From Candidatus Omnitrophota bacterium (lineage in GTDB: Bacteria; Omnitrophota; Gorgyraeia; Duberdicusellales; Duberdicusellaceae), in assembly GCA_016932855.1 (NCBI GenBank), contig JAFGCB010000044.1:1-32367 (forward strand): a DNA stretch of 32,367 nt. Direction: 5' to 3'. A program made the position numbers and the translations under genes. The notes beneath the pieces are model-generated. The model saw nothing but the letters and a program-made list of their open reading frames with translations. It had not been told where the DNA came from and searched no databases. This document shows, in pieces, positions 22,834 to 30,340 of this stretch (positions are counted from its first letter, which is position 1; the number at the start of each line of letters is the position of its first letter).

Positions 22834-23466
22834 ATGAGGACAAAGGATAAGGCTAAGATACAGGCGCTTATTAAGACTAGAAAGGCGCAGATACTGGACG
22901 CTGCCATGCTGGTTTTTTCCAGGGACGGGTTTAATAAGGCCTCTACGGATGAGATAGCCAATGTGGCAAAACTCGGGAAGGGCACCGTATACCGTTATTT
23001 TAAGGACAAGAAGGAGCTCTTTATCGCGACCGTAGACAGAGGGCTGGACAGGTTAAAGGATAGTATTCTGGCTAAGGTGGATGGGATTGATGACCCGCTT
23101 GAAAGAATCGAAGCAGGTTCAAAGGCCTACCTGACCTTTTTCGGCAAAAACCCGGCCTTGATAGATATGATGATCCATGAGCAGAGCGAGTTCAAGGAGC
23201 GCATAAAGAAGCAGTACTTTGAGCACTACTATGGTAGTATAGATCGGATGAGGAGAATATTTAGGAAGGGTATTACGGGAGGGCTGATCAAAAATGTGGA
23301 TGTAGATACTGCCATCAGTATCCTGACCAATATTTTAAACGGCCAGATATATATGTGGCGGGTTGAGGGGAAAAAGGGCTTTCCCGAGGATAAGATTTCA
23401 GTCATCCTGAAAATATTTTTTACAGGGGTGATAAAAGATGAAAAGAGAAGGCAAAAGTATGAATAA
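22834..23466 (+). CDS. TetR-family repressor of the efflux operon
   Basis: 210 residues. The N-terminal TetR DNA-binding domain is clear: RKAQILDAAMLVFSRDGFNKASTDEIANVAKLGKGTVYRYFKDKKELF (about 15-62). The C-terminal ligand-binding region (helical, to residue 205) shows no close match I can name. GGGAG precedes the ATG. The stop overlaps the start of the outer membrane gene, so it is the first gene of the operon it controls through the palindrome at 22793. Confidence 0.9.
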   Translation: MRTKDKAKIQALIKTRKAQILDAAMLVFSRDGFNKASTDEIANVAKLGKGTVYRYFKDKKELFIATVDRGLDRLKDSILAKVDGIDDPLERIEAGSKAYLTFFGKNPALIDMMIHEQSEFKERIKKQYFEHYYGSIDRMRRIFRKGITGGLIKNVDVDTAISILTNILNGQIYMWRVEGKKGFPEDKISVILKIFFTGVIKDEKRRQKYE

Positions 23467-24964
23467 GATATTTATCTTAATTTTAATCGCGGTTTTTTCT
23501 TTTCCACAGGCAAGTTTTGCCATAGACAAGAGGGCGTTTATAGAATCCGCAAAGGAAAGAAAAGTTTTGCAGATCGGACTCATTGACTGCGTTGCTTATG
23601 CCTTGAAGAATAATTCAGATATTAAAATCGAGAGTATTGAACCCAGGCTAAAAGAAGGCGATGTCATGATACAAAAGGCGGGTTTCGAACCGACTTTTAC
23701 TTTTGATTATACCCTGCACGATAATACCGCGCAGTCCACCAGCATGGCCTATCCGGATATTTTTGAAAGCGAAGATACGGATTTTAACGCCGGCGTATCA
23801 GGAAAATTTATAACAGGAACGGAATATGATATTGATTTTTTGAATAAAAGGTATAAAAGCAATTTGGCTGTCCAGAGAATGAACCCTTATTATACGAGTG
23901 AGCCGAAGATAACACTCACCCAGCCTATTTTCAGGGATTTTGGGATACTGGTAAACAGGGCCGATATTATTATCGCCCAGAATGACCAAAAGTCTTCAAT
24001 GGAGAGCTTTAAGGAAACCGTGATGAATATCGTAAGCGATACTAAGATTGCCTATTATGATTATTTATACTATATCGAGAATTACTCTATAGCAGAGCTT
24101 TCTTTAAAAAGGGCGCAGGATTTATTGGAGATAAACAACGCAAGGTATGAAAAAGGCCTGGTAAGTTCAGTGGATTTATTGGAGACAGAGACTGCCGTAT
24201 CCCAGAGAGAGAAGGTCCTTATATCCTCGGAATCCGCGCTTAAAAAGTCGGAAGACGAATTGAAACTTATTACGAGCCTGGTGGATGACCCTACGGTCTG
24301 GAACGCGGAAGTCGAACTTATAGATAAACCTGAAGCAAATGTGGAAAAGGTAGATTTAATAGAGAGCCTGAATAATGCCTTTAAGCACAGGCCTGATTAT
24401 AAAGAAGCCAAGATAGACTTGGATAATAGAGACATAAAGATAAAGACCGCTAAGAATTCCCTTTTGCCTACAGTTGATCTAATGGGAAGTTTTGGCCTCA
24501 ATGGCTTGGGTGATGATTTCGAAGAGGCCGTGAATGAGATAGATTGGGACAATAAAGATTGGAGTGTGGGCGTTGCGGTCAGCGTGCCTTGGGGAGGTGC
24601 GGAGCGCGCGGAATATAACCAGAGAGAATTTGAAAAGGCACAGGCCTTGATCAGTTTTAAAAGACTGGAGCAGGATATAATTTTAGAGGTAAGAGATAAG
24701 GTTAGAGAGATAGATATCATGTACCGTCAGATGGAGACTTCAAGACTCGCAAAAGAAAAGGAGACTGAAAATTACAAGGCCCAGGAAGAACGTTATGCCG
24801 CAGGCCAGGTATCCACGCATGATATATTAGATTACCAGGATAGACTGGCCCAGGCAGAGCTTGATTATATTAAGGCCCTTATTGATTATAATATCGCGCT
24901 TATTAACCTTGATATGGCCATGGGATTGACTCTCGTGAAAAATGACATTACATTAAAGGAGTGA
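23459..24964 (+). CDS. TolC-like outer membrane efflux protein
   Basis: 501 residues from the ATG at 23459, preceded by AGAAGG; an ATG at 23438 would add seven residues before the signal peptide MNKIFILILIAVFSFPQASFA. The body has the two repeats of long helices typical of the OEP family. The first contains LKRAQDLLEINNARYEKGLVSSVDLLETETAVSQRE; the second contains AKEKETENYKAQEERYAAGQVSTHDILDYQDRLAQAELDYIKALIDYNIALINLDMAMG. It forms the exit duct for the RND pump encoded two genes on. Confidence 0.88.
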   Translation: MNKIFILILIAVFSFPQASFAIDKRAFIESAKERKVLQIGLIDCVAYALKNNSDIKIESIEPRLKEGDVMIQKAGFEPTFTFDYTLHDNTAQSTSMAYPDIFESEDTDFNAGVSGKFITGTEYDIDFLNKRYKSNLAVQRMNPYYTSEPKITLTQPIFRDFGILVNRADIIIAQNDQKSSMESFKETVMNIVSDTKIAYYDYLYYIENYSIAELSLKRAQDLLEINNARYEKGLVSSVDLLETETAVSQREKVLISSESALKKSEDELKLITSLVDDPTVWNAEVELIDKPEANVEKVDLIESLNNAFKHRPDYKEAKIDLDNRDIKIKTAKNSLLPTVDLMGSFGLNGLGDDFEEAVNEIDWDNKDWSVGVAVSVPWGGAERAEYNQREFEKAQALISFKRLEQDIILEVRDKVREIDIMYRQMETSRLAKEKETENYKAQEERYAAGQVSTHDILDYQDRLAQAELDYIKALIDYNIALINLDMAMGLTLVKNDITLKE

Positions 24965-24966
24965 AT

Positions 24967-25860
24967 ATGGTTAGACAAAAGAGATTTTACATTTTAATAT
25001 TGGCGGCCCTTTCTATTTTTTATGTTTCCGGATGCGGGGGAAGGGAAGAAACAGGCGAAAAGAAGATCATCCCTGTCAAAGTCGTGGAAATAGCCCTTCA
25101 GGATATCAAGGATACACTTGATTATGCCGGGGATATTAAAGCGCAGGACGAGGCCAAGGTCTATCCCAAGGTAAGCGGTAAGATCATGGAAAAGCTGAAG
25201 GAAGACGGTAGCGAGGTAAAAAAGGACGATATAATCGCTTATATTGACAGGGACGAGATAGGCTTTAAATTTGAAAACGCTCCTGTAGAAAGTCCTATGG
25301 ACGGGATCGTGGGTAGGGTGTATGTAGATAAGGGAATGAGCGTTAGCCCCGGAACTCCTGTAGCGCTGGTTGTGGACATAGATAAGGTAAAGGTGGAATT
25401 GGATGTGCCGGAAAAATATCTTCCTAAAATCGGGTTGGAACAAACAGCCATGATATCAGTGGATGCCTATCCAGGCAGGGAGTTTATGGGTAGCGTCAAA
25501 AAAATAAGCCCTGTAATAGACCTTGAGACCAGGACAGCACCTATTGAGATTTTGATTGATAACGAAAAACACCATTTAAAACCCGGCATGTTTGCCAGAG
25601 TGCGATTAATAATAGAAGAGCATAAAGAAGTCCCTGTAATCTTAAAGGAGTCCATAATAGGTCAGAATGCCAAGAGTCATGTTTACGTTATAGAAAATGA
25701 TAAGGCGCGGAAAAGGGATATAAAGCTGGGCATACGCCAGGGCGCTTATTTTGAAGTGACCGAGGGATTGGAAAAAGGCGAGTTGATCGTGATCATGGGG
25801 CAGCAAAAATTATATGACGGCGCGCCTGTAGTAGTAGAAAAAGAGGAAAGCGGAACATAA
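24967..25860 (+). CDS. Short RND membrane-fusion lipoprotein without alpha-hairpin
   Basis: 297 residues. AAAGGAG lies 5 nt before the ATG at 24967, which I prefer to the GTG at 24961. The signal ends at the lipobox VSGC (Cys23). The two lipoyl half-motifs (KVYPKVSGKIMEKLKEDGSEVKKDDIIAYID and ESPMDGIVGRVYVDKGMSVSPGTPVALVVD) are joined by about ten residues only. The helical hairpin that normally reaches TolC is therefore missing. Beta-barrel and membrane-proximal parts follow (RTAPIEILIDNEKHHLKPGMFARV). Borrelia BesA is a known hairpin-less relative. It links the pump to the outer membrane protein in the operon. Confidence 0.88.
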   Translation: MVRQKRFYILILAALSIFYVSGCGGREETGEKKIIPVKVVEIALQDIKDTLDYAGDIKAQDEAKVYPKVSGKIMEKLKEDGSEVKKDDIIAYIDRDEIGFKFENAPVESPMDGIVGRVYVDKGMSVSPGTPVALVVDIDKVKVELDVPEKYLPKIGLEQTAMISVDAYPGREFMGSVKKISPVIDLETRTAPIEILIDNEKHHLKPGMFARVRLIIEEHKEVPVILKESIIGQNAKSHVYVIENDKARKRDIKLGIRQGAYFEVTEGLEKGELIVIMGQQKLYDGAPVVVEKEESGT

Positions 25861-28800
25861 TGAATCTACCTGAATTCGGTGTAAAAAGGCCGACTGCCAA
25901 TCTCATGATATTTGTGGGGATCATTATCATATCCCTCTATGGTCTTTCTCAGTTGGGCGTAGATATGATGCCTGAAATAGAACCCCCGGCTATATCAGTA
26001 GTGTCTTCTTATCCCGGAGCCAGCCCGGAGGACGTGGAAATAAGGGTTACAGAGCCGTTGGAAAACCAGCTTGGGACTACTCCCGGAATTGATAAAATCA
26101 CTTCCAGAAGCTTGGAAGGCATTTCGGTATTAACGCTTAAATTTAACTGGGGCACGGATCTCAATGAGGCATCCAATGATATCCGAGACCGTATCGAGAT
26201 GGCCAAGCGCTATCTCCCTGATATCCCCGAAGAAATGGATAATCCGTTTATATTCAAGTTTAATACAGCGATGATACCGATCCTCTATACAGGTTTTACA
26301 GCGAAAGAATCTTATCCTGATCTATATGACATCATAGACAAAAAAATTTCCGATGAATTAAAACAATTGCCGGGCGTAGGCACGGTCCAGACCCACGGAG
26401 GGCTGGAAAGGCAGATCAATATATGGATCGATAGAAGGCGGCTCGAAGGATACGGATTTTCTGTTCTGGATATAAGGAACGTCCTGAAACAGGAGAATAT
26501 AACCCAACCGGCCGGAAATATTAAATCCGGCCTTACTGATTATCTTGTGCGGATACCCGGGGAATTTGCTTCTCCGGAAGAAATCGATTCCGTGATTTTA
26601 GGGGAAAGGAACGGCAATCTGGTATATCTAAAGGATGTGGCCAGGATAGAAGACGGCCATAAGGAAAAAAAGACCATTGTGCGCATAAATAGGAAACAGG
26701 GCCTTATAATGATCGTCCAGAAACAGACAGGCACCAATAGCGTCCAGGTCGCCGAACGGATAAAGAAAAAACTCGCCTCGCTTAAGAAAAACCTGCCCCG
26801 AGACGTGGAATGCCATATAATAATGGATACATCTGAGGATGTTATTTCGACTTTGGATACGCTTAAATCCACTATCTGGCTCGGCGTCATGCTTGTTATC
26901 CTTATTATCTGGTTTTTCTTAAGACAGATACGGCCTAGCCTGATAGTGGCATTGACGCTTCCTTTTTCGCTTCTCATATCTTTCACCTATCTTTTTCTGG
27001 CGGGTAAGACCATAAACGTAATAAGCCTCTCGGCTCTGGTCATTTCGTTAGGGATGGTGGTTGACGCCGCAATAGTGGTGGTGGATAATGTGCACCGCCA
27101 TATTGAAAGAAAAAAACGCCCCCAGGAAGCGGCTATCTTTGGAACATCCGAGATATTTACGGCAATAGCAGCTTCCACCCTGACCACTGTCGTGGTATTT
27201 GCCCCCCTTCTTTTTGTCAAAGGAGTAGTGGGTATTATGTTCGGAGAGATGGCAGCCGTGATCATTATAACGCTTTTGGGTTCTTTATTCACCGCCGCCA
27301 CATTTACGCCCATGCTCTGCTCCAAATGGATCAGGGTATCCGGCCGCGTGGATACGCCAAGAAAAAAGGATAGGTTTATCAAAAAACTCTATCTCATTTT
27401 TGAGATATGGTTTCAGCGCGTAGAAAAGCTTTACTCTGATGCATTATACTGGTCTTTGCAGCATAAAAAGACGGTTATATTCGGCCTTTTGGGATTTTTT
27501 ATAATAAGTCTTTTTTTTATAAGATTTGTCGGAAATGAGTTTATACCCGAAGAAGATTCAGGCGATCTTAGGATAACCGTAACTCTGCCGATAGGGACAC
27601 GTGTGGAAGAGACGGATAAGGTGGCATCGCGGATAGAAGATATATTTGAAAAATACGTCCCGGAAGAGAAGTTTGTATTCGCGCGCAGCGGCACTACAAG
27701 CGGCATGGGTGCTGTTATGGGCGGCAGCGCAGGCACTCATATCGCTTCAACAGGCGCCAAGCTTGTCAAGAAGGATGAGAGAGAGCGCTCCGCAAGGGAA
27801 ATAGCGCAGGAAGTGAGAAAGGAGATAGAAAAGATCCCGGGCATATTCAAGATGGATATTGCAACAGGTAATCCCCTGGGCAGGGTTATAACAGGTACGG
27901 GAGGGAAAGCTATACAGGTGGAAATAATAGGTCATTCATTCGAGGAGACCAATAAACTTGCTTACAGATTCAAGGAGATTATGGAGGGGATCCCGGGAGC
28001 CGTTGATGTGAGTATTTCCAGGGAATTACGGAGGCCTGAATTTAAAATAAAAGTGGATAGAGAAAAGGCCTCGGTCCTGGGCCTTAATATGAATGCAGTG
28101 GCTGATACTATAAAGACGTATATTGAAGGATCAATAGCTACAAGGTATCGTGAGAGAGGGGATACGTATGATATATACGTCCGCCTGGAAGAGGATTTTC
28201 GTCAGAGCCCGGAAGATATAGAGAATTTTCCTATAACCTCTACTTTTACGGGCAAACAGATTAAATTGAGTAATATTGCAGAGGTCGTGGAGACAGTAGG
28301 AGCGGAGGAAATCGAGAGGCAAAACAGGGAAAGGGTCGTAAAGGTGCAGTGCAATACGCACGGGCGTTCCATGGGAAAGATCATAGAAGACATAAAAAAA
28401 GAAATGAATAAAATAGTCATACCCGAAGGTATTATAGTAAATTTCGGAGGAGAGGCAGAGGAACAGAAAAAGGCATTCGGGGACCTATTTCTTTTGCTTA
28501 TACTGGGCATAGCGCTTGTTTATATGGTAATGGCCGCGCAGTTTGAATCCCTCTTGGATCCTTTTATTGTTATGTTTGCGATCCCTTTTACCTTTACAGG
28601 GGTAATACTCGCTTTTATTGTCACAAGGACTACGTTGAGCGTGATTTCGTTTCTCGGTATAGTTATGCTTACTGGTATAGTAGTCAATAATGCTATAGTC
28701 CTGATAAGTTATATAAATATACTTAGGGCAAGGGGATTTTCTATGATAGAGGCTGTTACAAAAGGCGGGAAGGACAGGCTTAGGCCGGTCTTAATGACTA

Positions 28801-28991
28801 CCTTTACCACGCTTTTTGCCATGATCCCTCTGGCGTTATCACGCGGGCAAGGTTCGGAGATATGGCAGCCTCTTGGCATAACTATGATAGGAGGCTTGAG
28901 CGTTTCTACTTTTATAACGTTACTTTTTGTGCCTACCCTTTATGCCGTATTTGAGGCAAAGGTCAGAAAAAACGGGGTGAAAAAACAATGA
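25860..28991 (+). CDS. RND-family efflux pump (AcrB-like)
   Basis: 1043 residues, normal family length. Twelve membrane segments and two large periplasmic loops follow the AcrB layout, with FGVKRPTANLMIFVGIIIIS at the start, IEPPAISVVSSYPGASPEDVE in the porter, and the membrane motif SLGMVVDAAIVVVDNVHRH in segment 4. The proton-relay site differs from AcrB: Asp402-Ala403 instead of Asp-Asp, and Asn943 (GIVVNNAIVLI) where AcrB has Lys940. Such variants are common outside Proteobacteria. It probably exports drugs, lipids or other hydrophobic compounds by proton exchange. It overlaps the fusion-protein stop by 1 nt. Confidence 0.92.
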   Translation: MNLPEFGVKRPTANLMIFVGIIIISLYGLSQLGVDMMPEIEPPAISVVSSYPGASPEDVEIRVTEPLENQLGTTPGIDKITSRSLEGISVLTLKFNWGTDLNEASNDIRDRIEMAKRYLPDIPEEMDNPFIFKFNTAMIPILYTGFTAKESYPDLYDIIDKKISDELKQLPGVGTVQTHGGLERQINIWIDRRRLEGYGFSVLDIRNVLKQENITQPAGNIKSGLTDYLVRIPGEFASPEEIDSVILGERNGNLVYLKDVARIEDGHKEKKTIVRINRKQGLIMIVQKQTGTNSVQVAERIKKKLASLKKNLPRDVECHIIMDTSEDVISTLDTLKSTIWLGVMLVILIIWFFLRQIRPSLIVALTLPFSLLISFTYLFLAGKTINVISLSALVISLGMVVDAAIVVVDNVHRHIERKKRPQEAAIFGTSEIFTAIAASTLTTVVVFAPLLFVKGVVGIMFGEMAAVIIITLLGSLFTAATFTPMLCSKWIRVSGRVDTPRKKDRFIKKLYLIFEIWFQRVEKLYSDALYWSLQHKKTVIFGLLGFFIISLFFIRFVGNEFIPEEDSGDLRITVTLPIGTRVEETDKVASRIEDIFEKYVPEEKFVFARSGTTSGMGAVMGGSAGTHIASTGAKLVKKDERERSAREIAQEVRKEIEKIPGIFKMDIATGNPLGRVITGTGGKAIQVEIIGHSFEETNKLAYRFKEIMEGIPGAVDVSISRELRRPEFKIKVDREKASVLGLNMNAVADTIKTYIEGSIATRYRERGDTYDIYVRLEEDFRQSPEDIENFPITSTFTGKQIKLSNIAEVVETVGAEEIERQNRERVVKVQCNTHGRSMGKIIEDIKKEMNKIVIPEGIIVNFGGEAEEQKKAFGDLFLLLILGIALVYMVMAAQFESLLDPFIVMFAIPFTFTGVILAFIVTRTTLSVISFLGIVMLTGIVVNNAIVLISYINILRARGFSMIEAVTKGGKDRLRPVLMTTFTTLFAMIPLALSRGQGSEIWQPLGITMIGGLSVSTFITLLFVPTLYAVFEAKVRKNGVKKQ

Positions 28992-29272
28992 AAATGGTGA
29001 TGATAGTCTATAATGAGGCAATGGATATGGAAGTCATGGAGGCCCTGGAACACTGCGTAGTAAAGAATTACACGAAGATCAAAGGCATATACGGCAAAGG
29101 GACAACATCGGGCGTCCACCAGGGTACTGATGTATGGCCCGGGAGAAACAACATTTTATATGTGGCCTGCGACGAAAAAGACGCCAAGCAGTTAGTGATC
29201 TGCGTTAAGGCCCTGCGCGAAAAACTGGGAAAAGAAGGCATTAAGGCCTTTGTCTGGGATTTAGAAGAATAA
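28988..29272 (+). CDS. PG0541-type PII-like protein linked to the RND pump
   Basis: 94 residues: KMVMIVYNEAMDMEVMEALEHCVVKNYTKIKGIYGKGTTSGVHQGTDVWPGRNNILYVACDEKDAKQLVICVKALREKLGK in two beta-alpha-beta units described by motif rather than in full. The size and order match the transporter-associated PG0541 family, which has a ferredoxin-like PII fold. The T-loop region carries GTTSGVHQGTDVWPG. ATGA overlap with the pump gene couples the two. A regulatory subunit acting on the pump is inferred from context. Confidence 0.75.
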   Translation: MKMVMIVYNEAMDMEVMEALEHCVVKNYTKIKGIYGKGTTSGVHQGTDVWPGRNNILYVACDEKDAKQLVICVKALREKLGKEGIKAFVWDLEE

Positions 29273-29325
29273 GTTAAAAAGATATGATATTTTTTATATA
29301 TGGATTACACAGGAGGGGGGGCAAG

Positions 29326-30339
29326 ATGTTCACAGGGCATGGCGTTAAATTTAATAAGCAGATATTATCGATAGCTTTATTAGTTCTCGTTATGTTTTTG
29401 GGCAGTTGCGGCAAAGAACCGCAGAATGAAAAAGTGTATCGGGTAGGGGTCCTTTTTGGCCTGGGATATTTTGCGCCCGTGATAGACGGGTTCAAGGAAA
29501 AAATGGCCGAATTGGGCTATATTGAAGGGAAGAATATAGTCTATGATATTCAGAAGGTCGAATTCCCTATAGGTAATCAGCATTTAATACAAAAATTTCT
29601 GGATGACAAAGTAGATCTGATCTTTCCCTTCCCTACTGAAGCAACGATGGAGACGCAGGAGGTCACTAAAGGATTGGACATCCCCGTAGTTTTTGCATGC
29701 GCTGCCATAGAGGACATGAATATAGTTGAGAGCGTCAGTCATCCGGGCGGACATACCACAGGCGTTCGCTACCCCGGCCCTGACATATCTATTAAGCGTT
29801 TTGAAATAATGCTTGAATTAGTGCCAGAATCAAAAGTCATATGGATCCCTTATCAGAGAGGTTATCCGATAGTAGTGCCTCAGTTGAAAGCTTTGCGACC
29901 GGTAGCTGAAGCCGCTGGCGTAAGGTTGATCGAATTCCCGGCAGATGATGCGGCAGAGATTCAGGCCGAACTTGACAGGATATCTCAATTGGACGATATC
30001 GGTTTTGATGCTATAATGGCTGTAGCCGAACCGCTTTTTGTAACGCCGGATGCCTTTGAAGTAATTGGCAAGTTTTCATATGAGCACAATATACCTGCTG
30101 CCGGCGCCATAATGATAGTCGGGGGCTATGGTTCTCTTTTCGGTGTCCATGTCAATTCATTTTCTATTGGCAAACAGGTGGCAGTAATCGTAGATAAGGT
30201 ATTCAAAGGCATTCCTGTAGGAACGATCCCTGTTGTTTCGCCTGAGTATCTTTTCGAGATAAATTACAAGGTGGCGGAAAAACTGGGAATAGAAGTGCCC
30301 GAAGGCCTGCTAAGCAGGGCAGACAAGATAATCCGCTAA
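29326..30339 (+). CDS. ABC-type substrate-binding lipoprotein (PF04392-like)
   Basis: 337 residues from the ATG at 29326, which follows a strong AGGAGGGGGG site; a start 42 nt earlier lies before that site. The lipobox is LGSC (Cys28). The fold matches the TrpX/YtmC-like ABC_sub_bind family: VYRVGVLFGLGYFAPVIDGFKEKMAELGYIEGKNIVYD, then DKVDLIFPFPTEATMETQEV, then IPVVFACAAIEDMNIVES. No permease or ATPase gene is nearby. The next gene encodes a sensor kinase 1 nt later, so it may present a ligand to that kinase rather than to a transporter. Confidence 0.82.
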   Translation: MFTGHGVKFNKQILSIALLVLVMFLGSCGKEPQNEKVYRVGVLFGLGYFAPVIDGFKEKMAELGYIEGKNIVYDIQKVEFPIGNQHLIQKFLDDKVDLIFPFPTEATMETQEVTKGLDIPVVFACAAIEDMNIVESVSHPGGHTTGVRYPGPDISIKRFEIMLELVPESKVIWIPYQRGYPIVVPQLKALRPVAEAAGVRLIEFPADDAAEIQAELDRISQLDDIGFDAIMAVAEPLFVTPDAFEVIGKFSYEHNIPAAGAIMIVGGYGSLFGVHVNSFSIGKQVAVIVDKVFKGIPVGTIPVVSPEYLFEINYKVAEKLGIEVPEGLLSRADKIIR

Positions 30340-30340
30340 A

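Noticed and set aside
24994..25443. 149-codon minus-strand frame
   Set aside because: Inside the membrane-fusion gene, no ribosome site and no recognisable motif.
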